Origin: Ramicandelaber brevisporus
Lineage: Eukaryota > Kickxellomycota > Ramicandelaberales > Ramicandelaberaceae
Direction: 5' to 3'
DNA length: 10,867 nucleotides
NCBI GenBank assembly: GCA_025201865.1
Contig: MU603121.1
Location: 7,462-18,328, forward strand
The notes beneath the pieces are model-generated. The model was not told the origin of the DNA. It made no database searches and saw nothing but the letters and a program-made list of their open reading frames with translations. Numbering within the stretch: position 1 is the first letter of the stretch; every line of letters begins with the position of its first letter. The position numbers and the translations under genes were made by a program. Shown here one piece after another: positions 1 through 6,906 of this stretch.

Positions 1-1713
1 TCCACTAATGTCCAGCTGTCTTCTTGCACGCGCAACAATCGCCTCCAAAACAGGACCTCTTGAATCGCCCAACAAGTGAATCTCATCCAAAATTAATAAT
101 GAAACTAGCTTTACATGGGATCGTTCGGAACCAACTCCTCCTCTGGTGGTTACATCCCACTTTTCAGGTGTTGTTACAATTACATTTGTTGCTGCCAGTC
201 TCTCCCGGCTCAGCTGCGAGTCTCCAGTCAACTCAGCAACTGTCAATCCGAGTGGCGCTAATCTTCGACCAAGTGTTTGGCATATTTCACGAACCAGTGC
301 CTTCATTGGCGCAACATATACAACCTTGAAGGCATCCAGTGCGATATCAACCTTGCCAGTACTGCGTGAACTACTACTGCTACTACTACTACTAATGTGA
401 TGAGACACTGCGCGGAGAATAGCCAACAAACCAATATCGGTCTTGCCAGCTGATGTTGGTGCACTAACCAGTACATTCTCATCAGTTCCAAACACAGCCG
501 GATACACTGTGCTCTGTGCAAAATTAAGTGTAGTGCGACCAGTAAATGCACATCGGGTCCATGCTGGCATTTCGTCAATTGAAATGAGTTTGTCTTTAGG
601 CTGAAGTTGGTACTGACGAGGTGCTGGGATGTGGATCTCCTCATAATGTTGGTGGGTAGTGCGAATTGTGCCTGCTGGAACTGATAGTGATTCGCTGCCT
701 GAGGAACCACCCTCGCCTGAAGACAGATCGAGGTTTGCCATCAATGTCTCGAAATCAAGCACTTCAACATCTGCATCGGTTGTGTATTCATCTGTGCTGT
801 CAATCTGCATTGGTTCATTGTGTCCATCAACCTCTGCTGTGGATACCGCTGTAATTGTAGTTGTAGCTGTAATTGTAGCTGTAGCTGAAGATGTGCCACC
901 AACGACAACAGGCACCGCGTATTCATCATCAACATCATCGCCATCGGTATCGCTGTCTTCTGTGTCACTCTCGTCTGAGTCTGTCAATTGATTTGGATTG
1001 TCCACATCAGCCACTTCTTGGAGTTCATATTTCAATCTACTTTCGCCAGCACCAGTAACAATGCCATCATCTGTAACCAACACACTCTGTGCTTTAGCTG
1101 CAATCAAGTCATCATCATCATCATCACCACTGTCACCATAGTTATCATATTCACCGTCACCGTCATCCTCGTTATCATCTGCATCATTAAACTGAACTGC
1201 CATCAAAACACCTTCTTCGCCTTCTTTGCCATCTCCACCATCAACAGCTGTGCTAGTCTTTATCACCTCAACAGTGCTTGTCTCGGGGAGTGCAGTGGTA
1301 GCTTTTCGCCTAGATTCAGCTCGTGTTCGTGCTTTTGCCAATCGTTCTTTTGCCTCTGATTTGTCTGCTCTAGCGCGTGATCCCATGTCATTCATACTGA
1401 CTTGTCCAAACAATGATGTGGGCTCGCCGGTAGCTGCTGTGTTGCTGTCACCGCGTGATGCATCATTGCGTGGATTGTTACTGCGTAAAACGAGATTGGC
1501 ATTGGTTTCATATCGATAGTCTACACGTCGCTTTGGCAATATCGGTTCATTAAGATCGCCAGCTCGATCAAAGTCGTTTCTGTTTCTGTTACTGTCTCTT
1601 GTTGTCGATCGAGTTGACCGTGTCGTTCGAGAAGTGTTACCACTGCTACCGCTGTAGTTGTTATTGCTGCTGCTGCCTCGTTTGGTGTCGCTTGAGCGAT
1701 CTGACTGCACCAT
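1..1713 (-). CDS. BRR2: Brr2/SNRNP200 spliceosomal RNA helicase, N-terminal part (cut by window edge)
   Basis: Ski2-like DExH helicase of the U5 snRNP, which unwinds U4/U6 during spliceosome activation in the nucleus. The 571 residues seen are the N-terminus and the start of the first RecA domain; the rest lies before position 1. Residues 66-76 (YRYETNANLVL) and 95-104 (TGEPTSLFGQ) match the conserved Brr2 N-terminus. An acidic low-complexity stretch follows at about 165-265. Residues 318-363 match the lead-in to the helicase core (YEEIHIPAP at 357-365). Motif I is APTSAGKT (418-425), Ia VAPMKALV (467-474), Ib LTGDSQL (495-501), TPEKWD (515-520) and motif II DEIH (543-546), with RGPVLEAIVAR after it. 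Motif I has Ser where Brr2 usually has Gly. The ATG at 1713 is the first in frame, with a stop six codons upstream, and has G at -3 and +4. Motif I lies about 85 residues earlier than in human Brr2, so the regulatory region is short. Identity is very likely; the activity of the full protein cannot be judged here. Confidence 0.93.
   Translation of the reverse strand, partial: MVQSDRSSDTKRGSSSNNNYSGSSGNTSRTTRSTRSTTRDSNRNRNDFDRAGDLNEPILPKRRVDYRYETNANLVLRSNNPRNDASRGDSNTAATGEPTSLFGQVSMNDMGSRARADKSEAKERLAKARTRAESRRKATTALPETSTVEVIKTSTAVDGGDGKEGEEGVLMAVQFNDADDNEDDGDGEYDNYGDSGDDDDDDLIAAKAQSVLVTDDGIVTGAGESRLKYELQEVADVDNPNQLTDSDESDTEDSDTDGDDVDDEYAVPVVVGGTSSATATITATTTITAVSTAEVDGHNEPMQIDSTDEYTTDADVEVLDFETLMANLDLSSGEGGSSGSESLSVPAGTIRTTHQHYEEIHIPAPRQYQLQPKDKLISIDEMPAWTRCAFTGRTTLNFAQSTVYPAVFGTDENVLVSAPTSAGKTDIGLLAILRAVSHHISSSSSSSSSRSTGKVDIALDAFKVVYVAPMKALVREICQTLGRRLAPLGLTVAELTGDSQLSRERLAATNVIVTTPEKWDVTTRGGVGSERSHVKLVSLLILDEIHLLGDSRGPVLEAIVARARRQLDISG
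367..393 (-). repeat. AGT trinucleotide repeat encoding nine serines in Brr2
   Basis: A run of AGT/AGC codons ending in TCA encodes Ser441-Ser449. It falls in the loop between helicase motifs I and Ia, where related proteins vary in length. It keeps frame and is probably a tolerated loop expansion. Confidence 0.8.
847..885 (-). repeat. Imperfect GCTACA/ATTACA hexamer repeat in Brr2
   Basis: Repeated hexamers of the type ACAGCT and ACAATT encode a Thr/Ala/Ile-rich stretch at about residues 277-289 of the Brr2 homologue, just after the acidic region. It is in frame and of low complexity, consistent with a disordered linker. Confidence 0.7.
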
Positions 1714-1887
1714 GACGTTGTTTTTTTTTTATCGAGTGTTTTTTTTTTGTTCAATGTTTTGCGGTTCAAACCCATCAACCACGAAACATTCCAGCTTCTT
1801 TTGCATGTCATATCTGGATGTTCTAACAGTACTGGCGATTCTACAAGGTCCCTCGTGCCCGCGTGCATATCTCGACAAATGGACTGA

Positions 1888-1914
1888 CCATCCATCCATC
1901 CATCCATCCATCCA
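1888..1914. repeat. CCAT tetranucleotide microsatellite
   Basis: Six perfect tandem copies of CCAT (1888-1911) followed by a partial copy, in the intergenic region between two divergent genes. It is likely to vary in length between strains, as simple repeats of this kind usually do. Confidence 0.95.
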
Positions 1915-1986
1915 CCTCCATTAGAGTGTCGTTCATTATTCTACAGTCTGGTCCGTGTGCGGGACGTTCGTTCTTTTCGACGTCCA

Positions 1987-2115
1987 CTGCTTTTTCTTGT
2001 TTCTTTTCTTGTTTCTTCTTTTCTGACTGCCTTTTTCCAGCCCAATTCTCGAATATCTCCTGACTACTTGGCTTCCTCTTCTTCTTTTTCTTCTTCTTCT
2101 TCCTCCTCATCACAC
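1987..2115 (+). repeat. Pyrimidine-rich (CTT/TTC) tract upstream of the ML-domain gene
   Basis: The strand is strongly C/T-biased, with TTTCTTG units near 1990-2020 and TTC/CTT triplets at about 2071-2110, ending 45 bases before the start codon. Such tracts are common at fungal promoters and transcription start regions. Its role here is inferred. Confidence 0.65.
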
Positions 2116-2159
2116 CACGCTGACTTTTTGTTTCTCCTCTTGTTTATCGCAACCAGAAG

Positions 2160-2801
2160 ATGAGGCTTCTCAGTTTCGGCACTGCTACCACAGCTGCTAC
2201 GCTGCTGTTGGCTTCCTCAAGCACTCTTGCTGTCCCGTCCGTCAATGGTGGTGCTGTTCGAACACCATGGTCGTCATCTCGAGGTGGCAACAACAATAAC
2301 AACAACAAGGGACTTGCTATGAGACTCTATGACTATGCCTCTCAAACCATCTTTGGCGCCATCTCTCCATCGGATGACAGCACGGACACCGTTCGAATTG
2401 CTGACGATGTCCCGCTCGGTTCCAGTCTGTTCGATTGTGGCACACCTGAGTGTTTGGGCAAAATCGACTACATCAAGATTGAGCCAGATCCTCCAAAGCG
2501 CTCTTCTGTACTTGAATTTGAGGGCTCTGGCACTCTCCATGAAACACTGGAGGAGGGAGCATATGTGGATGTGCTGGTAATGCTGGGCAAATGGAAGATT
2601 CATGAAGAGCGATATGATCTGTGCCAGCTGATGACCGAGAATGTTAACCTCACGTGTCCACTTGAAAAGGGCGAGACGCTGGTCAAAGGCAAAGCTGACA
2701 TCCCGTGGTATGTGCCGTGGGGTACATATAACGTTAGTGCAAAGGCATACACGGCGAAGAATGAGACTTTGTTATGCTTGAAGGCCACTGCAAAGTTTTA
2801 A
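2160..2801 (+). CDS. Secreted ML-domain (NPC2-like) phosphatidylglycerol/phosphatidylinositol transfer protein
   Basis: A 213-residue preprotein of the ML/NPC2 family, small beta-sandwich proteins that bind and transfer lipids (sterols for NPC2, phospholipids for fungal PG/PI-TP) in the vacuole/lysosome or outside the cell. Residues 1-24 form a signal peptide with likely cleavage after TLA. Residues 25-90 are a disordered linker or propeptide with six Asn in a row (44-49). The ML domain runs from about 91 to 213, marked by DCGTPEC (92-98), IEPDPPKR (107-114), EEGAYVDV (131-138), YDLC (152-155), LTCPLEKG (164-171) and the C-terminal LLCLKATAKF. Cysteines lie at 93, 98, 155, 166 and 206, and N-glycosylation sequons at N163, N191 and N201. 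The start is in an AAGATG context with A at -3, and an AATAAA follows at 2888. The linker is longer than usual and the cysteine number is odd. The family is firm; the ligand is not known. Confidence 0.9.
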   Translation: MRLLSFGTATTAATLLLASSSTLAVPSVNGGAVRTPWSSSRGGNNNNNNKGLAMRLYDYASQTIFGAISPSDDSTDTVRIADDVPLGSSLFDCGTPECLGKIDYIKIEPDPPKRSSVLEFEGSGTLHETLEEGAYVDVLVMLGKWKIHEERYDLCQLMTENVNLTCPLEKGETLVKGKADIPWYVPWGTYNVSAKAYTAKNETLLCLKATAKF

Positions 2802-2887
2802 CAACAAACTGTATTACTCCTTCCTGTCTTCCTGTCTTTATTTTGGTTTCTTCTTCCTCTTTCTTCTCCTTCTTCTTTATTGCACTG

Positions 2888-2893
2888 AATAAA
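2888..2893 (+). terminator. AATAAA polyadenylation signal of the ML-domain gene
   Basis: A canonical AATAAA lies 87 bases after the TAA of the plus-strand gene, preceded by a T-rich stretch. It fits a cleavage and polyadenylation signal. The actual cleavage site is not visible. Confidence 0.65.
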
Positions 2894-2955
2894 TAGAATC
2901 TTAACGATTAAAGTGCCTGCCCTTCTTCCTGTCCCTTTTGTAATCCCCAATGATG

Positions 2956-2961
2956 TTTATT
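2956..2961 (-). terminator. AATAAA polyadenylation signal of the TMEM115-like gene
   Basis: TTTATT on the plus strand reads AATAAA on the minus strand, 29 bases beyond the TAG of the minus-strand gene and 63 bases from the opposing signal. Transcripts of the two genes may overlap at their 3' ends. Confidence 0.6.
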
Positions 2962-2989
2962 TTAATTTTGATTCAATCTTTAATATAAT

Positions 2990-4414
2990 CTAATTAGAAT
3001 GAGTTTGGTTAGAGTTAGAGTTAGGTGGGTCTGTAGGGACAGCTTCTGTGTCAATAGAGTCCTCAACTGTTGCTTCAGCCTGTTCCGATGCTGATGCTGT
3101 TGCTGTAGGTGATGTTTTGTCAGATTTTTGTTTCTCAGCTTTTCTTCGCTCCAGCATCTTTAATGCGAGTGCTCTCCTCCGCTCAGCTTGATCCAGTGCT
3201 GTTTGCTGCGTAATCTTTGATGTAGCGACTGTGGTTGATGTGGTTGCAGTTTCACCTTGATCAGAGGAGTGGATAGTCACCATTGGAACAGCATCTTGCA
3301 ATGTTGCACCATTCAAGTCAGCATGCATTCTTCTATCAAACTCCTCTGCAGCTGATGCCGCAATTGGCCTGACTGCTCCGATTCTTACCATTCCACTGTA
3401 CATTGCATCGGTTGCTGGTTTGACAGCTGGTCTAACTGATTCCGGGAAGAATGATGCAAATGAAAACTCTTCGCTCAAATCACCCGATGTCATTGTTGTT
3501 GCTGGCCGTAGACCTCCAGTCATATCCGACGCTGCGAGTGGTGATGAAAACGAAGTAACTTCAATAACAATCTGCTGGAAGAATCTCAGGTACACCCAAG
3601 ATATGACGAATCCTGCCAATCCATAGATGGTTACATGCCAGTACCCAAACAACAATGGTGGAAATGCCACAATTCCCAGTCCAATTACCGGCAAATGTTT
3701 CACTCGAATTCTCAATCCTCTCGCTGAGCCACTTCCGCTGCCAAAGAGAGCAAGCACATGCTCAGGAATTGCTTGCTTTAAAGCCACCAATGCACCCAAT
3801 AACAACGGCATCGTTCCATGGATTCTCAATGTGTACAGCGTAGCAATGTTCCGATGAACTGCAAACGACATAATTGTACACACCAGCGCTACAAACTCTG
3901 CACCATACAGCGTAACAAACACAAAAATGGCAAACTGCTTGGATCCCCATCGTCGCTCCAAGAATCCACCGTACACCAAACTGCTAACAAATGACATTGC
4001 AAACGACAGCGGACCAGTCTCTGTCAATGGAGATGTGAAGAATGTCCACGGCCGGGCAATGAGTCCGCCAGTAGATAGAACAATCCATTGAACGCGAGTG
4101 TGCTCTTCGTCGGATGGTAAGATATACTCGTCACCTTTGCCATTACCGCCATTAACTGCCAACGTGCGAAGCTGCTGGGTTGTAGGAGACGCACCGTCAG
4201 GCGTTGATGCCCAGTAGTGTCGCAAGTAGATAGAGTCGAGAGCAATGGCTATAAGCGAGAAGAGGAAGATGAGCGCAGAAAGGACTTTGGTGGCGAGAGG
4301 TACATCCTTTATCCAGAGCCAGCGCTGTGGATCGGTACTGGGAGTGTAGCCATCTGCTTCGGTAATATCATCGTCGTGATCGCGTTGGCCAAGTCGACCG
4401 TAACCGTGGCTCAT
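2990..4414 (-). CDS. TMEM115-type rhomboid-like Golgi membrane protein
   Basis: A 474-residue multispanning protein of the TMEM115 family (DUF1751), rhomboid-fold proteins without protease activity that in animals sit in the Golgi and bind the COG tethering complex. The first hydrophobic segment is at 43-60; others lie at about 137-150, 160-185, 190-215, 240-256 and 260-280. Family hallmarks are RPWTFFTS (121-128), LERRWG (152-157), RIHG followed by GALVALKQ (197-214), ISWVYLRF (271-278), EFSFASFFPE (316-325) and the basic helix QAERRRALALKMLERR (409-424). No GxSG serine motif of active rhomboid proteases is seen. The tail after 430 is Ser/Thr/Glu-rich and disordered. An extra loop of about 35 polar residues (70-105) separates the first segment from the PWTFF motif, longer than in human TMEM115. 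The ATG has A at -3. Orthology is strong; Golgi location is inferred from the family. Confidence 0.92.
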   Translation of the reverse strand: MSHGYGRLGQRDHDDDITEADGYTPSTDPQRWLWIKDVPLATKVLSALIFLFSLIAIALDSIYLRHYWASTPDGASPTTQQLRTLAVNGGNGKGDEYILPSDEEHTRVQWIVLSTGGLIARPWTFFTSPLTETGPLSFAMSFVSSLVYGGFLERRWGSKQFAIFVFVTLYGAEFVALVCTIMSFAVHRNIATLYTLRIHGTMPLLLGALVALKQAIPEHVLALFGSGSGSARGLRIRVKHLPVIGLGIVAFPPLLFGYWHVTIYGLAGFVISWVYLRFFQQIVIEVTSFSSPLAASDMTGGLRPATTMTSGDLSEEFSFASFFPESVRPAVKPATDAMYSGMVRIGAVRPIAASAAEEFDRRMHADLNGATLQDAVPMVTIHSSDQGETATTSTTVATSKITQQTALDQAERRRALALKMLERRKAEKQKSDKTSPTATASASEQAEATVEDSIDTEAVPTDPPNSNSNQTHSN

Positions 4415-4655
4415 CTTGCGAGTCGTTCGTTGTTCGCGTTCGATCGATCGACGTGTTACAATTAAAAAAAAAAGAAAAAGAAAGGAAATGGATATGGAAC
4501 ACGGAAGTAAACAGTGGAGGCTTGCATGTCTGCCAACACTGTGGACTGTAATGTCATTAATTCTCTCACGACTATTCGGTATTCTATAATAATGATATAA
4601 TAACTTTAAACAAGATATAATGTGATTCTACTAGGTCATTAGAAGGATATATTAA
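4415..4655. promoter_or_regulatory. Upstream region of the TMEM115-like gene
   Basis: Next to the start codon, the leader is rich in TCG/TTCG words and has a 12-base palindrome, TCGATCGATCGA (4440-4451). A run of ten A (4464-4473) inside a purine-rich stretch follows, read as a pyrimidine tract on the gene's own strand. From about 4555 to 4655 the DNA is very AT-rich, with several TATAAT/GATATA words that could serve either flanking promoter. No gene is visible here. Confidence 0.55.
4440..4451. promoter_or_regulatory. 12-bp perfect palindrome in the TMEM115-like leader
   Basis: TCGATCGATCGA is its own reverse complement and lies 26 bases upstream of the minus-strand start codon. It could be a dimeric factor site, or a chance product of the TCG-rich leader. 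No function is assigned. Confidence 0.35.
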
Positions 4656-5116
4656 ATGAGACAGATTAGAACTTGGAGGAAGCGAGACGACCACCAAGGA
4701 TGTCGTCGCTGTAAATGCTGGCTCAATCGTTCAATGTCATTCAATATGAGCGGAATAGTTGCTCCAGCAGGGACACGGAGTGCACATCCAGGCACTCGAC
4801 ATTGGATACCCTTGTGGCTACCTGGTTTCAGTGGCCAGAAGCACCGCACATTCGAGCAGTCTGACGAATTCGCGGCGTTTGTCTACGACAAGAACATGAT
4901 AATTAAACGCTGCGCTGGTCAAGCCGGCTGCAGCACACAACACACTTTGAAGACAGCCGAGGTTGACGGCACTGAATCATCGAAGCTGTTCTACTTTTAG
5001 ATGCCATTTTCTCTTTTGAAGCAGCCTTAAACGCCAGAACGCGACCAATATACTCCAAGCCTCGCTTTTGTCTCCGCGACTCCACTCTGCTTCAACACCA
5101 ACTCTGCAAGATCTTT
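4656..5116. other. Unassigned region upstream of the F-box gene, with a small ORF
   Basis: Base composition changes from AT-rich to balanced near 4656 and stays so up to the F-box start. The plus strand carries a 114-codon ATG-started ORF (4656-5000) that I do not recognise; it has several Cys and basic residues near its start and no signal peptide or membrane segment. The minus strand over part of the same DNA has a 76-codon open stretch (4652-4882) without an ATG, containing a Cys2His2-like pattern, C-x4-C-x22-H-x4-H (4700-4801). At most one of these readings would be real. The region may simply be a long 5' UTR, or hold an exon or a gene remnant. Confidence 0.3.
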
Positions 5117-6643
5117 ATGATGACAACCGACGGCACCGCAATCTCGCCACTGTTCTGGCTGCCCGTCGAGCTGCTCGAGGAGATCTCGCAGTTCCTCACC
5201 CGTTCCGAGTCTGCTCTTGTCTTAGTTGTTGACAGGACTCTGCACAGTGTGTTTGCTCGTCGCATTTGGCGCAGCATTGGCCGCGAGTCTCACATTTGGA
5301 GCGCGCCATCCAGTGCGTGGACGCGGTATGGCCACCTGGTGCGCAGTCTCTACATTCCAGGCGATGTGGACGATGCCTCCAAGATTCCCAACCTTCCACA
5401 TCTGCTTCGTCTTGAAGTGCACTTGACTGCCGCAACCAGTCGTGTCTTTGACTACGAGATGCCTCTACTCCAGAATCTCGTTATTGTGTCATCAGAAAGC
5501 TCATCATCAACTCAAGGAGCTGATATCAAAAGAGCTGCAGAGTGGATTTATGCGGTGCAAGCGAGCGAACGGCATGTTAAAGTTCAATGGCATCTCGAGC
5601 TGTCCAGTGAAAGCAACATCAATTGGATAAACGAACTTATCGACAAGATATCCAACACTGAGCACCATGCCTTTAATATTGATGTATCGGGTGATCAGAT
5701 TCATGTTAATCAAATGGGCAAACTTGCATCTATGTTGACTGGATTATCTTTAATGTCATATCTGGTCAATGTCTCTGATAATAGTGCACCCAGTAATTTA
5801 CTCACAGACAGCAAACTCGTGTTCGGCCGTTTACGAGAATTGTCCATTGACTTGTCAGTTATTGGTGAGCATGCTCTCAAAATTACGTCCGTTGTCGATG
5901 CACGCAATCGATTCCCGTGTTTGGAATGTTTAGCTGTCAGCTACAGTGAGGATATAAACTTGGATTCTGCCCGATTGTTGTTCTCACCAGGCTCATGGTC
6001 AACGATGACTACGATGCGACTGTTATATTGCAGTCAAGATGTTTGGGATGCTGGTGTTCAGAGCGTGCCGAACCTTCGAGAACTTCGTCTTATCTACTCG
6101 AGCCTGTTGCTCGATCCGCAAATTATGGCCACTCATATACCTTCTTTACAGCAGCTTGTGATTGATGAAGGCAGTGATGTCCGATTTAATACAGTTTCTT
6201 ATATGGAGTCAGAGATTGCAAGTGAATTAGGACAGCTCGTCAACCTCCGAGACTTTACCTTTACAAGAGCAGAAGTTGAATATCTTGGACTGGATATTGA
6301 TATGTATGAGTTTATTCTGATGCACGCTCCCAGGTTGGAAAGAGTCAATCTTTCTTGGTTTGGTCCGGGAGAATATTTTGTTGAAGGTTGTACAAATGAT
6401 TCTGTGAGTCAGTTGACATTGGCATTGTATAATGAAAGTCTTAGTGATGATGAAATAGATGAAATTGTTGGTCTTTTTCCAAAACTTAATCGGCTTCAGG
6501 TGTGTGAAACCCCACCGTGTACAGGGCTATTGAATAGACTGCGTGAGCGGTACCCTGGCATCGAGGTCAATGAAGTCAATGTGCACAGAGATTCATATTG
6601 GACTTCGTCAGCAAACCTATTATTACATAACCTTGAAATTTAA
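5117..6643 (+). CDS. F-box protein with degenerate leucine-rich repeats
   Basis: A 508-residue protein with an N-terminal F-box at about residues 14-54: LPVELLEEISQFL, then the spaced hydrophobic residues and a closing IWRSI. F-box proteins bind Skp1 and present substrates to SCF (Cul1) ubiquitin ligases. The rest is an array of irregular leucine-rich repeats, with strand-like units near 236 (FGRLRELSID), 317 (VPNLRELRLI), 374 (LVNLRDFTFT), 404 (APRLERVNLS) and 454 (FPKLNRLQV). No membrane segment or signal peptide is seen. Two adjacent ATGs occur; the second (5120) has the better context (A at -3), and either gives essentially the same protein. The first 350 bases are visibly richer in G+C than the later part. 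Fungal F-box/LRR proteins diverge fast, so the substrate cannot be guessed. The F-box call is good; orthology is unknown. Confidence 0.82.
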   Translation: MMTTDGTAISPLFWLPVELLEEISQFLTRSESALVLVVDRTLHSVFARRIWRSIGRESHIWSAPSSAWTRYGHLVRSLYIPGDVDDASKIPNLPHLLRLEVHLTAATSRVFDYEMPLLQNLVIVSSESSSSTQGADIKRAAEWIYAVQASERHVKVQWHLELSSESNINWINELIDKISNTEHHAFNIDVSGDQIHVNQMGKLASMLTGLSLMSYLVNVSDNSAPSNLLTDSKLVFGRLRELSIDLSVIGEHALKITSVVDARNRFPCLECLAVSYSEDINLDSARLLFSPGSWSTMTTMRLLYCSQDVWDAGVQSVPNLRELRLIYSSLLLDPQIMATHIPSLQQLVIDEGSDVRFNTVSYMESEIASELGQLVNLRDFTFTRAEVEYLGLDIDMYEFILMHAPRLERVNLSWFGPGEYFVEGCTNDSVSQLTLALYNESLSDDEIDEIVGLFPKLNRLQVCETPPCTGLLNRLRERYPGIEVNEVNVHRDSYWTSSANLLLHNLEI

Positions 6644-6906
6644 ATAAGTAAGCTCTTTGATAAAGTATAGTATTAAACTGCGAGCGATATCATCGTGTTT
6701 CAAGATAGGTTACAGTGAACAAACAAAAGCTATGAATGAAATGCATAGAATACAAACCGTACGAGTACTTATCGACTATCCAGCTCATGTTGGATATGTA
6801 TCTCGCTTGTGGATGCAGTCATTTCTGCGAGGTGGAGAGTTGGCGTGTTTTGCCTCATTCTGCCACTTTCCAAGTCGAAACACAAAACAAACCACAGACC
6901 ACGAAG
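6644..6906 (+). promoter_or_regulatory. Intergenic region between the F-box and DDB1-like genes
   Basis: About 263 bases hold the F-box 3' UTR and the promoter and leader of the next gene. An AATAAG variant hexamer overlaps the region just after the F-box stop; no perfect AATAAA is seen. The reading frame of the downstream gene stays open back to an ATG at 6736, but that extension looks non-coding. No other feature is evident. Confidence 0.5.

Larger units (their letters stand above)
1714..2159. promoter_or_regulatory. Divergent promoter region between BRR2 and the ML-domain gene
   Basis: This interval has no convincing gene and must hold the 5' UTRs and promoters of two divergent genes. Next to BRR2 are two runs of exactly ten T (1721-1730 and 1739-1748), read as A tracts in its leader. 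Next to the ML gene is a long C/T-rich stretch on the coding strand, common in fungal promoters and leaders. An inverted repeat, GGACGT (1962-1967) and ACGTCC (1980-1985), lies between. No clear TATA box was identified. ORFs here are low-complexity products of the repeats. Confidence 0.6.
2802..2989. other. Convergent 3' intergenic region
   Basis: These 188 bases separate the stop codons of two convergent genes. They are T-rich and pyrimidine-biased, and hold one polyadenylation hexamer for each strand. No other gene is visible. Confidence 0.75.

Noticed and set aside
303-710. A 135-codon minus-strand ORF overlapping the Brr2 gene in another frame
   Set aside because: The correct minus frame carries unmistakable Brr2 motifs across the same bases; this ORF is a shadow.
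1721-1748. T runs as RNA polymerase III or intrinsic terminators
   Set aside because: No upstream tRNA-like boxes or GC-rich hairpin are present, and they lie next to a start codon.
1521-1907. A minus-strand ORF starting in the CCAT repeat and running into the BRR2 start
   Set aside because: Its sequence is low complexity from the microsatellite and it lies out of frame with the Brr2 protein.
1888-1914. CCAT repeats as a CRISPR or telomeric array
   Set aside because: There are no spacers and the unit is not telomere-like; it is a plain microsatellite.
1962-1985. GGACGT/ACGTCC inverted repeat as a transposon end or strong operator
   Set aside because: Six-base arms with a 12-base loop are expected by chance, and there is no target duplication or transposase nearby.
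2990-4414. TMEM115-like protein as an active rhomboid protease
   Set aside because: No GxSG serine motif was found, and the sequence matches the inactive TMEM115 family throughout.
6736-6906. A 57-residue N-terminal extension of the DDB1-like protein
   Set aside because: The start context is poor, the extension has no family similarity, and family members begin close to the ATG at 6907.
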